Below are positions 8,620-17,490 of a stretch of 64,000 nt of DNA, one piece after another. Below the pieces are notes generated by a model that did not search any database, had not been told where the DNA came from, and saw nothing but the letters and a program-made list of their open reading frames with translations. The stretch lies in the NCBI RefSeq assembly GCF_003611735.1, contig NZ_RAWG01000005.1, positions 16,643 to 80,642 of the forward strand, in the 5' to 3' direction. Each line of letters opens with the position of its first letter. Positions within the stretch are counted from its first letter, which is position 1. The DNA is from Corallococcus sicarius. Lineage in GTDB: Bacteria > Myxococcota > Myxococcia > Myxococcales > Myxococcaceae. The translations under genes and the position numbers were made by a program.

Positions 8620-9930
8620 TCATCGCGGCGTGACCTTGAGCACCTTGCCGTTGGTGGCGTCGGTGAGCAGGTAGAGGGCGCCGTCGGGACCCTGCACCAC
8701 CTCGCGGATGCGCGAGTCCAGGTTCTTGAGGAGGTGCTCCTCGCCCACCACGCGGTCATTGCGCACCATGAGCCGCACCAGTGCCTTGGAGCTCAGGCCG
8801 CCGATGAACATGTTGTTCCGCCACTCGGGGAACAGGGTCCCGGAGTAGATGGTCATCCCCGAGGGGGCAATCACCGGGTCCCAGTAGTACACGGGTTGCT
8901 CCATGCCCGGAGCCTGGGGACTCTCGTGGATGGGAGCGCCGGAGTAATCCTCTCCATACCCGATGGTGGGCCAGCCGTAGTCCTTGCCTGCCTCGGGGCG
9001 GTTGAGTTCGTCACCTCCTTGCGGCCCCATCTCCACCGTCCACAGCCGGTTCTGGCTGTCGAGCGCCGCGGACAGGACGTTGCGGTGACCCACCGACCAG
9101 ATCTCCGGCTTCGCCTGCGGGTTGTTCAGGTACGGGTTGTCCTGGGGCACGGTGCCGTCGGGGTTGATGCGGACCACCTTGCCGAAGTGGCTCTTCACGT
9201 CCTGGGCCTGGACACGGCCCTGGAGGATGGAGCGTTCCCCGAGCGTGACGAACAGCTTGCCGTCCGGGGTGAACACCATCCGTCCCCCGGAGTGCAGCGT
9301 CGACTCGAGCGTGGGCATCATGCGGAAGATGACCTGGACGTTCTCCACGCGAGGCTGCGCTCCGTCCACGAGCCGCGCGCGCGCTACCGCCAGCCCGTTG
9401 CCGCCCTGGCGTGGCTCGGAATAGGTCCAGTAGATGAGCTGGCTCTGGGCATGGTCGGGTCCCACCTCCACGTCGAGCAAGCCGCCCTGACCGCGTGCGT
9501 CCACGGCGGGCAGACCGCTGACGGCGGGGGACTTCGCGCCCTGCTGCGTGACGATGTAGAGCGAGCCGGTGGCCTTCTCCGTCACCAGCATGCGCTGGTC
9601 AGGCAGGAAGGCGATGGCCCAGGGGTTCCTGAAGCCCGAGGCAATCTCAGTGACCTGGATGGGTGTCTTCGTCTGGATGGCGGGGACGCGCGTCTGCCCG
9701 GGGAAGGCCGGCTTGAACTCGGGTACGTTGGGCGGGCCCTGTGGAACCGGGGGACCGCTGGGGAGCGGATCCTCTGGAACGCCCGCGTCGTCGTCAGGGA
9801 CGCCAGAGTCCTGTGGTGGAACGCCAGCGTCCTGCAGCGAGACGCCCGAGTCCGGTGGCGTGGGTTCTGGATCCTCCCGGCAACCGACCAGGAGGGTGGC
9901 AACGATGAGGGGCATTGAAAGGATGCGCAT
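8620..9930 (-). CDS. PQQ-dependent sugar dehydrogenase-family lipoprotein (YliI/GSDH type)
   Basis: 436 residues from ATG 9930. The signal peptide ends in a lipobox (LLVGC). A low-complexity linker of PxDSGV/DAGVP repeats (residues ~20-60), typical of myxobacterial lipoproteins, leads to a six-bladed propeller of the glucose/sorbosone dehydrogenase family. Visible segments are SGFRNPWAIAFLPDQRMLVT, GGLLDVEVGPD, FTPDGKLFVTLGER, WSVGHRNVLSAAL, EMGPQGGDELNRPEAGKDYG and a terminal blade LYLLTDATNGKVLKVTP. It probably oxidises aldose sugars in the periplasm or on the cell surface using PQQ. The longer frame to 10932 runs antisense to the DUF2911 gene and is not real. Confidence 0.85.
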   Translation of the reverse strand: MRILSMPLIVATLLVGCREDPEPTPPDSGVSLQDAGVPPQDSGVPDDDAGVPEDPLPSGPPVPQGPPNVPEFKPAFPGQTRVPAIQTKTPIQVTEIASGFRNPWAIAFLPDQRMLVTEKATGSLYIVTQQGAKSPAVSGLPAVDARGQGGLLDVEVGPDHAQSQLIYWTYSEPRQGGNGLAVARARLVDGAQPRVENVQVIFRMMPTLESTLHSGGRMVFTPDGKLFVTLGERSILQGRVQAQDVKSHFGKVVRINPDGTVPQDNPYLNNPQAKPEIWSVGHRNVLSAALDSQNRLWTVEMGPQGGDELNRPEAGKDYGWPTIGYGEDYSGAPIHESPQAPGMEQPVYYWDPVIAPSGMTIYSGTLFPEWRNNMFIGGLSSKALVRLMVRNDRVVGEEHLLKNLDSRIREVVQGPDGALYLLTDATNGKVLKVTPR

Positions 9931-10054
9931 GCGGCTCACTCCAGAGGGGGAAGGGGAGGGAGCATCGCGTTCTTCGTGAATGGCGGCCACCTCTTTCCCA
10001 TATCCATGCGCTGGCACCCACTCCAGCCCCACCGCCCTGGTGACCCACCAGACC

Positions 10055-10162
10055 ACGGTGTCTGGGATTGCCATGGATGTCACGGCCGGGCGGCTGTATT
10101 GGGCGGATTGGCTGGGGACCGCGCTCCGGAGCGCCAATCTGGCCGACGAAGGTGGAACGTGA
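10055..10162 (+). pseudogene. YWTD (LDL-receptor class B) propeller fragment
   Basis: The frame ends IAMDVTAGRLYWADWLGTAL followed by RSANLADEGG and a stop. This is one recognisable YWTD-type beta-propeller repeat (GRLYWADW, then LRSANLDG-like). No further blades or start region exist, so it is a remnant of a larger secreted propeller gene. The other bases of the 9931-10239 gap hold nothing recognisable. Confidence 0.4.
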
Positions 10163-10239
10163 GGTGGAGCGAGACCTCGTCTATTACACTCCGCTGGCTC
10201 CGCGACCCTTCCCGGGTCCGAAAGGACGAAGTGAAGACG

Positions 10240-11085
10240 ATGAAGAACCCGCTTTTCGGCTGTCTGGCCTCCGCGCTCATGACCCTGACGGCGATGCCCG
10301 CGCTGGCTCAGCTCCAACTGCCGGCCCCCAGCCCCGCGGCGAAGGTGTCGCAGGCGGTGGGTGTCTCCGAAATCTCCGTCGAATATTCCAGCCCCGCGGT
10401 GAAGGGCCGGAAGATCTGGGGCGAGCTGGTCCCCAACGACAAGGCGTGGCGCAGCGGCGCCAACGTGGCGACGAAGATCACCTTCAGCCACCCTGTCACC
10501 TTCGGCGACAAGGCCGTCCCGGCCGGTTCCTACGCCATCGTCAGCCTGCCCTCGCAGAAGGGCTGGAAGGTGATGCTGAACACGGACCTGGGCCTGTGGC
10601 GGGGCGGCGCGCCCTATGACACCTCCAAGGACGTGGCCTCGGTGAGCGCCACCACCACGGCGATTCCGGCGCGCGAGCGCCTGGCGTACCTCTTCTCCGA
10701 CACCACGGACACCGGCACGCGGCTGGACCTGGAGTGGGAGAAGCTGCGCGTCTCCGTGCCCATCACCGTGGACACCGCCGCCTTCGTAAAGGCCAACATC
10801 GCGCAGGCGGAGAAGAACGCGGCCAGCATGCACATGAGCGCGGCCAGCTACCTGTCGGACACCAAGGACCATGCCGCCGCGCTGAAGCACGCCGACGCGG
10901 CCGTGGCCGCCACCCCCACCTGGTACGCCCACTGGAATCGGGCGGACGTCCTGTCGCAGATGGGCAAGTACGCCGAGGCCCGCAAGGCCGCGCAGACCGC
11001 GTGGGACCTGGGGCAGAAGGACAAGAACTTCTTCGCCCGTGAGCAGGTCGCCCAGGCGCTGGCGGAGTGGAAGAACAAGAAGTAG
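10240..11085 (+). CDS. Exported DUF2911 protein with C-terminal TPR-like helices
   Basis: 281 residues. A signal peptide (MKNPLFGCLASALMTLTAMP ALA) precedes a DUF2911 domain, visible as SEISVEYSSPAVKGRKIWGE, PNDKAWRSGANVATKITFS, GDKAVPAGSYAIVSLPSQKG and WEKLRVSVPI. The last ~100 residues form helices with TPR-like spacing (AALKHADAAVAATPTWYAHW, then RADVLSQMGKYAEARKAAQ). DUF2911 has no proven biochemical role; these proteins are periplasmic and common in Bacteroidetes and myxobacteria. It is a single gene ending in a strong convergent terminator. Confidence 0.85.
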   Translation: MKNPLFGCLASALMTLTAMPALAQLQLPAPSPAAKVSQAVGVSEISVEYSSPAVKGRKIWGELVPNDKAWRSGANVATKITFSHPVTFGDKAVPAGSYAIVSLPSQKGWKVMLNTDLGLWRGGAPYDTSKDVASVSATTTAIPARERLAYLFSDTTDTGTRLDLEWEKLRVSVPITVDTAAFVKANIAQAEKNAASMHMSAASYLSDTKDHAAALKHADAAVAATPTWYAHWNRADVLSQMGKYAEARKAAQTAWDLGQKDKNFFAREQVAQALAEWKNKK

Positions 11086-11099
11086 CCCGCCAACGCTCC

Positions 11100-11128
11100 C
11101 GGGGCCCCTCAGCGACGGAGGGGCCCCG
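11100..11128. terminator. Convergent terminator between DUF2911 gene and bshA
   Basis: An 11-bp perfect stem, CGGGGCCCCTC / GAGGGGCCCCG, with a seven-base loop. Its left arm overlaps the stop codon of bshA. It can serve both converging transcripts. Confidence 0.7.
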
Positions 11129-12272
11129 TCAGGAGCCGGCGGTAGAGCGCCTCGTAGCGGTCGATGGCGGGTTCCTTCTGGAAGCGCTCCAGGACCCGCG
11201 CCCGCGCGCGGCGTGAGAAGCCCTGCCAGCGCTCCGCGTCCTCGACCAGCGTGAGCACGTGCCGGGCCATGGCGGGGACATCCCCCAGCGGCGCCAGGAA
11301 GCCCGTCTCTCCGTGCGTGACGAGCTCTGGGATTCCGCCCAGGTCGCTGGCCACCACGGGAACGCCGCAGCTCAGCGCCTCCAGCGCGGCGAGCCCGAAG
11401 CTCTCCTGCTCGCTGGGGAGCAGGAAGACGTCGGAGGCGGCGACCAGCTCCTCGAAGCGGTCCTGCTTGCCGAGGAACGCGACGCGGTCCTCCAGGCCCT
11501 TCTCCCGCAGCATCCGCTCCGCGTGCGAGCGCTCCGGACCATCTCCCACCATCACCAACCGGCAGGGACGGTGGCGGTGGACCTCGGTGAAGATGGCGAC
11601 CACGTCGACGATGCGCTTCACCGGCCGGAAGTTGGAGACGTGGATGAGCACCGGCTCGTCGTCATACAGGGCCGGGAAGAGCGCGCGCAGGCAGGCGCGG
11701 TCGCGCACCGGGGCGTAGCGCTCGGTGTCCGCGAAGTTGGTGATGACGTCGATGGGGACGCTCTCCGGGATGTCGAAGCCCTGCCACGTCGCGCGGCGCA
11801 GGTAGGCCGACGGCACCGTCACCGCGTCGCTGCGCAGGATGGAGAAGCGGGTGATCGGCAGGTAGCTGGGGTCGATTCCCACCAGCGTGGTGTCCGTCCC
11901 GTGCAGCGTGGTGACGACGCGCGGCGCCCTGGGGCCCAGCACCTCGCGCGCCATCCACGCGGCGGTGGCGTGCGGCACCGCGTAGTGGACGTGCAGGATG
12001 TCCAGGCGCTCGTAGCTGGCGACCTCGATCATCTTGGAGGCCAGCGCGATGGGATAGGTGCTGGACTGCTGGAGCGCCGGGTAGTCGCTCTCCGTCACCT
12101 CGTGGAAGACGACCTTCCGGTTCGTGCCGTGGAGACGGACCGGCAGGTCCCGGGCGATGAAGTGGACGCGGTGGCCCCGGTCCGCCATCGCGAGGCCAAT
12201 CTCCGTGGCGACCATGCCGCTGCCACCGAAGGTCGGAAAGCAGGTGATGGCCACGTTGAGAGGAGCGTTCAT
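11109..12272 (-). CDS. bshA: BshA, N-acetyl-alpha-D-glucosaminyl L-malate synthase
   Basis: 387 residues, normal for BshA. This GT4 glycosyltransferase joins UDP-GlcNAc to L-malate in the first step of bacillithiol synthesis in the cytoplasm. Diagnostic segments are CFPTFGGSGMVATEIGLAMA at the N-terminus, HVHYAVPHATAAW, VTTLHGTDTTLVGIDPSY, HVSNFRPVKRIVDV, MVGDGPERS, and the donor-binding SEQESFGLAALEALSCGVPV. The ATG start overlaps the bshB1 stop by four bases (ATGA). It is the last gene of the bshC-bshB1-bshA operon. A longer frame to 12827 overlaps bshB1 and is rejected. Confidence 0.95.
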   Translation of the reverse strand: MNAPLNVAITCFPTFGGSGMVATEIGLAMADRGHRVHFIARDLPVRLHGTNRKVVFHEVTESDYPALQQSSTYPIALASKMIEVASYERLDILHVHYAVPHATAAWMAREVLGPRAPRVVTTLHGTDTTLVGIDPSYLPITRFSILRSDAVTVPSAYLRRATWQGFDIPESVPIDVITNFADTERYAPVRDRACLRALFPALYDDEPVLIHVSNFRPVKRIVDVVAIFTEVHRHRPCRLVMVGDGPERSHAERMLREKGLEDRVAFLGKQDRFEELVAASDVFLLPSEQESFGLAALEALSCGVPVVASDLGGIPELVTHGETGFLAPLGDVPAMARHVLTLVEDAERWQGFSRRARARVLERFQKEPAIDRYEALYRRLLTGPLRR

Positions 12273-13075
12273 GTGCGTGCCGGGAAGAACAGGGGCCGGG
12301 CGAAGCCATTCCTGCGGAAGTGGTCGAGCGGGTCGGCCAGTCCCAGCGCCTCGCGCAGGACGTAGGGCTCGCCGTGGGTGACGCCAATCTGCGCGCCATA
12401 GAAGCGGTCCCGGGCCTCCAGCGAGGACAGCGACAGCGGTGAGCCCACCAGCGTGGGCGGCGCGTCCGGGCGGGGCATCACCTGGCTGGCGTAGCAGTGC
12501 ACCGCGGCCAGCTTGCGCTCGTAGACGGCGGAGACGTCCACGATGACGCCAGGCTCGGCCAGATGCCGCAGCGGGTAGTAGAGCACCTGCCGCGGCGTGA
12601 AGGGCTCCGCGGCGGGCTCCGCGTCGAACTTGCGCACGCCCGCGAAGAAGAGGGCGCGCGTCACCAGCGCACTGGCCGCCTCGTGGTCCGGGTGTCGCTC
12701 CTGCTCCCAGGGCACGACGACCAGCTCCGGACGCAGGCGGCGCAGCGCCTCCACCACGCGGGCCACGGCGGCGGTGCGGGCGCGCTCGGGCTCGGGCGTG
12801 TCGAAGCCCGCCCACGGGTGGAGCCATCCGTCGGGCAGCTCCAGGTTCTCCCGGTGGGCCAGCCCCAGCGCGCGGGTGGCGGCTTGCGTCTCCTCCGCGC
12901 GGGACTGCAGCGTGCCGCGCGAACTCTTCTCGCCGCGAGTCAGGTCGACGATGCCGGTGCGGTAGCCGCGGGTGGCCATGCTCGCCATCAGCCCACCGCA
13001 GAACAGCTCCACGTCATCCGGGTGGGGGCCAAAGGCGAGGACGTCGATGCCGTAGTCGGTGCCGGTCGCGCTCAT
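12269..13075 (-). CDS. bshB1: BshB1, GlcNAc-malate deacetylase
   Basis: 268 residues of the PIG-L/LmbE zinc deacetylase fold. It removes the acetyl group from GlcNAc-malate, the second step of bacillithiol synthesis. The metal/catalytic motif [14 protein letters not shown] is at residues ~15-28, with [12 protein letters not shown] (second metal-binding His region) near the middle and the BshB1-type CYASQ segment. The start overlaps the bshC stop (ATGA at 13072-13075) and its stop overlaps bshA. A second, much larger PIG-L protein is encoded divergently at 14831, so the two deacetylases must be told apart by this context. Confidence 0.93.
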   Translation of the reverse strand: MSATGTDYGIDVLAFGPHPDDVELFCGGLMASMATRGYRTGIVDLTRGEKSSRGTLQSRAEETQAATRALGLAHRENLELPDGWLHPWAGFDTPEPERARTAAVARVVEALRRLRPELVVVPWEQERHPDHEAASALVTRALFFAGVRKFDAEPAAEPFTPRQVLYYPLRHLAEPGVIVDVSAVYERKLAAVHCYASQVMPRPDAPPTLVGSPLSLSSLEARDRFYGAQIGVTHGEPYVLREALGLADPLDHFRRNGFARPLFFPART

Positions 13076-14697
13076 GGCGTCAGGTCCTTCGAGTCACCGC
13101 GGAAGGGGACACACGCGTCCAGCACCGTCTTCGTGAAGGCACGCGCCCCGATGCGGCAGGCGAAGTAGGGCAGCCCGAGGACACGCTCCTGGGGCGCGTC
13201 CTCCGGGAAGAGGAACGTGCGCAGGCGGTCCACCTGTTCGGCCGCCGTGGCATCGCGCCGGGCGAGCGCGCGGCGGTAGCGGCCCGTCAGCCGGGACACC
13301 GCGACCCGCACCGTGCCTTCGGTGCGGCGCAGCGCGTCCTGGAGGTTCGCGTCCACCGCCGACACCTGTCCGGCGACGCGCTCCAGCTCGGAGGCGAAGG
13401 CGCCCAAGAGGCGGGCCTCCAGGGCCTCGGGCGTCTCCAGCGACTCCGGGGCATCCCGCGTGGCCAGCCGCGTGAGCAGCGTGTCGCGCGGCACGTTCAC
13501 CTCATCCGGCTGGAGCCCCACCTTGCCCAGCCACCGGCGCGCGCGGTCATCGAGCACGCGGAAGCGGGCCCGGGGAATGGCGAGCGGCATCGGCTGGCCC
13601 GCGTGGGCGTAGAGCGGCGCCAGTTGCGCGAAGTAGGCCAGCTCGCCCGGGCCGCCGACATACGCCGCCGTGGGGAGCAGGGTGTCCTGGAGGAGGGGGC
13701 GCAGCAGCGCGGACGTGGTGAAGCGCAGCGGTTCGCGCTCCAGGGCGGCGTGCAGCGCGTCCTGGGTGATGGTGCTGCCTTCCGGGTGGCCCACCAGACT
13801 CCAGGCGCCCGCTTCCGCCGGATCCAGCCGGTAGCGCGGGCCATCGAGCGCCTCCGGTGAGAAGAAGCTGAGCGGCGAGCCTGGGCGGACATGGACCTGC
13901 ACCGCGTAGCCCGCGCGGGTGAGCGCCTCCGCACGGGCCTCGAGCACCGCGCAGAGTGTCCCCGCTTCCTGGAGGGCGAAGCGATGCACGGGGGCGGCCA
14001 GTGGCGCCAGCCGTGCGTCTCTCGGGTCGAGGAAGACAAGGCCCTCGTCGGCGAAGAGGGACGACAGCACGTCGGTGAAGGCTTGCGCGAGCGTGGCTTC
14101 GGGACGGTAGGCCTGCTCCAGCAGGCAGAGGAACTCCTCCGCGTGGGGTTCTGCTTCCAACTGGGCGCGGAGGGTGGCCAGGGCGGGGAGGACGCTCGGG
14201 CCCAGGTGGCGGTGGGCGATGGGCGCTCGAGACGTTGCTGCACCCGGAAGCTCGAGCGCCAGGCGACAGGGCCCTCCGCCCGGACGTGGGATGACACAGT
14301 GATCAATCTCCGGAAGGTCGTGGTCCTCCGTCTGGAGCCAGAAGACGGGAACACAGGGCCGGCCGGTTTCTTCCCCCAGTGCGCGCGCCGTGACGATGGC
14401 GGACGCGGCTTTGTAGAGCGTGTACAGCGGGCCCAGGAAGAGGCCCATCTGCTGTCCCGTCACCACCGCCACGGTGCCGGGCCGCGCGAGCAGCGCGAGG
14501 TTTCGCTCCCGAGCAGGACTCGGTGCGAGGCGCGCGTTCTGCGCGGCAAGGACGTCCAGCAGCGCGGGCGACACCGTGCGCGACGCGGCGGCGGCCACGG
14601 CCCGGGCGCGCGTTTCACGGTGCCGATAGTCGTCGGAAAGGAAGGAGAGCGCGGACGCATCTCCGCGAAGCCACGCGGCCGAGAACGAGGACGTCAC
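13072..14697 (-). CDS. bshC: BshC, putative cysteine-adding enzyme of bacillithiol synthesis
   Basis: About 541 residues from a GTG at 14697 (reading [20 protein letters not shown]). An in-frame ATG at 14745 would add 16 residues. Family segments are [55 protein letters not shown], a central [20 protein letters not shown] and the coiled-coil C-terminus with [20 protein letters not shown]. BshC is believed to ligate Cys to GlcN-malate to finish bacillithiol; the activity is assigned from genetics in Firmicutes. It is the first gene of the minus-strand bsh operon, and all junctions are four-base overlaps. Confidence 0.92.
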   Translation of the reverse strand: MTSSFSAAWLRGDASALSFLSDDYRHRETRARAVAAAASRTVSPALLDVLAAQNARLAPSPARERNLALLARPGTVAVVTGQQMGLFLGPLYTLYKAASAIVTARALGEETGRPCVPVFWLQTEDHDLPEIDHCVIPRPGGGPCRLALELPGAATSRAPIAHRHLGPSVLPALATLRAQLEAEPHAEEFLCLLEQAYRPEATLAQAFTDVLSSLFADEGLVFLDPRDARLAPLAAPVHRFALQEAGTLCAVLEARAEALTRAGYAVQVHVRPGSPLSFFSPEALDGPRYRLDPAEAGAWSLVGHPEGSTITQDALHAALEREPLRFTTSALLRPLLQDTLLPTAAYVGGPGELAYFAQLAPLYAHAGQPMPLAIPRARFRVLDDRARRWLGKVGLQPDEVNVPRDTLLTRLATRDAPESLETPEALEARLLGAFASELERVAGQVSAVDANLQDALRRTEGTVRVAVSRLTGRYRRALARRDATAAEQVDRLRTFLFPEDAPQERVLGLPYFACRIGARAFTKTVLDACVPFRGDSKDLTP

Positions 14698-14830
14698 GGC
14701 ATGCCGTACTAACAGGTCGCGGCGGGCGCGCCACCGGAAGTGCATGCGCGCACGGTCGTGGCGGCGGGCGTCATCCCGGAAGCAATGCGGGCCGCGCGCA
14801 GGGAAGGGGCCTGTTGTAGGGTCCGCCCGA
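14698..14830. promoter_or_regulatory. Divergent promoter region, bshC operon / PIG-L operon
   Basis: 133 bp between oppositely oriented operons, so promoters for both must lie here or just inside the coding ends. No clear sigma-factor boxes or palindromes were seen. Confidence 0.4.
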
Positions 14831-17314
14831 ATGCGGAACCTGCTCCTCGGAATGATGCTGGCCATGAGCCTCGGAATCGGGTCGACGGCGGTGGCGCGGC
14901 CTGCTCGGCAGCTCCACGCAGGTGAAGTCGCGGCGGGCCTGAAGCGGCTCGGTGTGACGGGCAGTGTGCTCTATGTCGCGGCCCACCCGGACGACGAGAA
15001 CACGCGCTTGCTCGCGTGGCTGGTGGGCGAGCGCGGCCTGCGCGCGGGTTACCTGTCCGTGACGCGCGGTGATGGTGGGCAGAACCTCATCGGCACCGAA
15101 CAGGACGCCCTGCTCGGGCTCATCCGCACGCATGAGTTGCTCGCCGCGCGGAGCGTGGACGGCGCGGAGCAGTTCTTCACGCGGGCGCGGGACTTCGGTT
15201 ATTCGAAGAGCGCGGAAGAGGCGCTGCGCATCTGGGGACATGAAGCGGTGCTGGCGGACGTGGTGCTCGCCATCCGGCGCTTCCAGCCGGACGTCATCAT
15301 CACCCGCTTCAGCACGGCGCCGCCGAACCACGGCCACCACACGGCCTCCGCGCTGCTGGCGGCGGAGGCCTTCATCGCCGCCGCCGACCCGAAGCGCTTT
15401 CCTGAGCAGTTGTCCGAGGTGACGCCGTGGAAGGCGGACCGCCTGCTGCAGAACGCGTCCTCGTGGTCGTTCAAGCCCGGTGAGGACCTGTCCCGCTACG
15501 TGAAGCTGGAGGTGGGCGGCTACGACGCGTTGCTCGGGCGTTCATGGGGCGAGGTGGCCGCGGAGAGCCGCAGCCAGCACAAGAGCCAGGGCTTCGGTCA
15601 GGCCCCGGAGCGGGGCCCCAGCGCCGAGTACTTCACGCCGCTGGCGGGGACGCTTCCGAAGCGCGACGTGTTCGAGGGGCTCGACTTCTCCTGGAAGCGT
15701 TGGAAGGGCTCGGAGGCCGTGGCCCGCGCGGTGGCCGCTGTGACGAAGGCGTACGATGCGCGCGCCCCTCACCACTCCCTGCCCGCGCTCGTCCGCGTGC
15801 ACGAGGCGCTGAGCGCGCTGCCGGACACCCACCCATGGAAGGCGCCCAAGCTGCGTGAGACGGAGGCGCTCATCGCCGCTTGCGCGGGGCTGTTCCTGGA
15901 GGTGCGTGCCGCCGCGCCCACGGGCATCCCGGGGCTGCCCGTGGCGTTGGACGTGGTGGCGCTGAACCGCTCGCCCGCCGCCGTCGAGTGGGTGGGGCTG
16001 ACGCTGCCCGGCGAGAAACCCGAGGCCGTGGGGAAGGTGCTGGGCGCGAACGTGCCCCTGAAGCTGTCGCGCACGGTGACGCTGCCGACGACGGCGCCCA
16101 TCTCCACGCCCTACTGGCTCCGGGAGCCTGTCACCGGAGGGCTCTACACGCTCAAGGGCGAGGACCGCGCGCTCACCGGCCAGCCGGAGGGCGCTCCCGC
16201 GCTGTCGGTGGCGTTCGAGTACACGGTCGCGGGCCGGCGCTTCCGCGCGGTGCGTCCGGTGCTCTACGCCTGGACGGATCCGGTGCGCGGCGAGCTCTAC
16301 CGTGACTTCGAGGTCGTCCCGCCCGTCACCGCCACGCTGGCGCAGGACGTGCTCATGTTCCCCAACGGCGAGTCCCGCGCCGTGCCGGTGGTGCTGGCCG
16401 CGGGGATGGATCAGGTGCCGGGCACGGTGCGGATGATGGCGCCGCCCGGCTGGCGCGTGGAGCCCGCGTCGGTCGAGTTCAAGCTCGCGGCGCGCGGAGA
16501 CGAGCGCACCCTCATCTTCCAGGTCACGCCGCCCCGGGGCTCGACGCAGGAGGGAGTCCTCTCCGTGGATGTCGACGTGGGGGACCGCGCCTGGTCGTGG
16601 CGTGCCCGTTCCGTGTCGTATCCCCACCTCCCGCCGTTGACGGTGCGCCAGCCCTCCACGGCCAAGGTGGTGCCGTTCTCCCTGGCCATGAAGGGCAAGC
16701 GCATCGGCTACATCCCGGGTCCGGGCGACCGCGTCGCGGAGAGCCTGAGCGCGGTGGGCTACGACGTGACGCTGCTTCCCGGGGAGCGGCTGGCCCGGGA
16801 GCCGCTGGAGCGCTTCGACGCCATCCTCGTGGGCGTACGCGCCTTCAACGCCGACACGCACCTGACCGTCCACCGGGAGCGGCTGCTCCAGTACGTGGAA
16901 GGCGGCGGGCGGCTGGTGGTGCAGTACAACACCAACAGCCGCGTGGGGCCGCTCACGTCCTTCGTCGGGCCCTATCCGATGGAGATTGGTCGCGACCGGG
17001 TGACGGATGAGACGGCGGCGATGACGCCGCTGCGCGCCAATGAGCCGCTGCTGCGCGCGCCCAATGCGCTGACGGCCGCGGACTTCGAGGGCTGGGTGCA
17101 GGAGCGGGGCCTCTACTTCGCGTCGTCGTGGGACGCTCGCTATCAGCCCGTGTTCGCCATGCACGATGCCGGCGAGGCGCCGCTCCAGGGCGCGCTGCTG
17201 GTCGCGCGTCATGGCAAGGGCACCTTCATCTACACGGGCCTCGCCTTCTTCCGTCAGCTCCCCGCCGGGGTTCCCGGCGCCTACCGCCTGTTGGCCAACA
17301 TCCTGTCTCCATGA
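14831..17314 (+). CDS. Large exported PIG-L-family deacetylase
   Basis: 827 residues from ATG 14831. The signal peptide ([17 protein letters not shown]...VARP) is followed by an LmbE/PIG-L domain with [16 protein letters not shown] at residues ~50-65, [11 protein letters not shown], and [16 protein letters not shown] for the other metal ligands. The middle has beta-rich NEW3-like repeats. The C-terminal ~200 residues look like a class-I-amidotransferase/ThuA-like flavodoxin fold ([51 protein letters not shown]). It is a predicted periplasmic or surface amidase on N-acetyl sugars. Its divergent position next to bshC and co-transcription with an SSS transporter is a recurring arrangement, but whether it acts on thiol conjugates is unproven. 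Confidence 0.85.
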   Translation: MRNLLLGMMLAMSLGIGSTAVARPARQLHAGEVAAGLKRLGVTGSVLYVAAHPDDENTRLLAWLVGERGLRAGYLSVTRGDGGQNLIGTEQDALLGLIRTHELLAARSVDGAEQFFTRARDFGYSKSAEEALRIWGHEAVLADVVLAIRRFQPDVIITRFSTAPPNHGHHTASALLAAEAFIAAADPKRFPEQLSEVTPWKADRLLQNASSWSFKPGEDLSRYVKLEVGGYDALLGRSWGEVAAESRSQHKSQGFGQAPERGPSAEYFTPLAGTLPKRDVFEGLDFSWKRWKGSEAVARAVAAVTKAYDARAPHHSLPALVRVHEALSALPDTHPWKAPKLRETEALIAACAGLFLEVRAAAPTGIPGLPVALDVVALNRSPAAVEWVGLTLPGEKPEAVGKVLGANVPLKLSRTVTLPTTAPISTPYWLREPVTGGLYTLKGEDRALTGQPEGAPALSVAFEYTVAGRRFRAVRPVLYAWTDPVRGELYRDFEVVPPVTATLAQDVLMFPNGESRAVPVVLAAGMDQVPGTVRMMAPPGWRVEPASVEFKLAARGDERTLIFQVTPPRGSTQEGVLSVDVDVGDRAWSWRARSVSYPHLPPLTVRQPSTAKVVPFSLAMKGKRIGYIPGPGDRVAESLSAVGYDVTLLPGERLAREPLERFDAILVGVRAFNADTHLTVHRERLLQYVEGGGRLVVQYNTNSRVGPLTSFVGPYPMEIGRDRVTDETAAMTPLRANEPLLRAPNALTAADFEGWVQERGLYFASSWDARYQPVFAMHDAGEAPLQGALLVARHGKGTFIYTGLAFFRQLPAGVPGAYRLLANILSP

Positions 17315-17490
17315 GCACCGCTCCCAACCTGTCCCCCCGTGAGCCCGCCGGCGCCGCCCCCGCGCACCGGCCCGAGATGGATGACGCGCCGCCGCTGCTG
17401 GGCTCCTGGCGCAACATCTACATCGTGGTGCTGGGCATCTTCGTGCTGTTCGTCGCCGTGTTCTGGGTGCTCACCGAGGCGTACGCGTGA
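17311..17490 (+). CDS. 59-residue single-pass membrane protein
   Basis: The start overlaps the deacetylase stop (ATGA at 17311-17314) and its stop overlaps the symporter start (GTGA at 17487-17490), so it is translationally coupled on both sides. A Pro-rich cytoplasmic N-terminus (about 30 residues) is followed by one transmembrane helix, NIYIVVLGIFVLFVAVFWVL. Small single-pass proteins of this kind are often partners of SSS transporters; function here is inferred from position only. Confidence 0.75.
   Translation: MSTAPNLSPREPAGAAPAHRPEMDDAPPLLGSWRNIYIVVLGIFVLFVAVFWVLTEAYA

Noticed and set aside
9931..10932. A 334-codon upstream extension of the sugar-dehydrogenase frame
   Set aside because: It runs antisense to the DUF2911 gene, and the lipoprotein signal peptide starts at 9930.
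15542..17212. A 556-codon open frame antisense to the PIG-L gene
   Set aside because: His/Arg-rich composition without motifs; typical antisense shadow in very GC-rich DNA.
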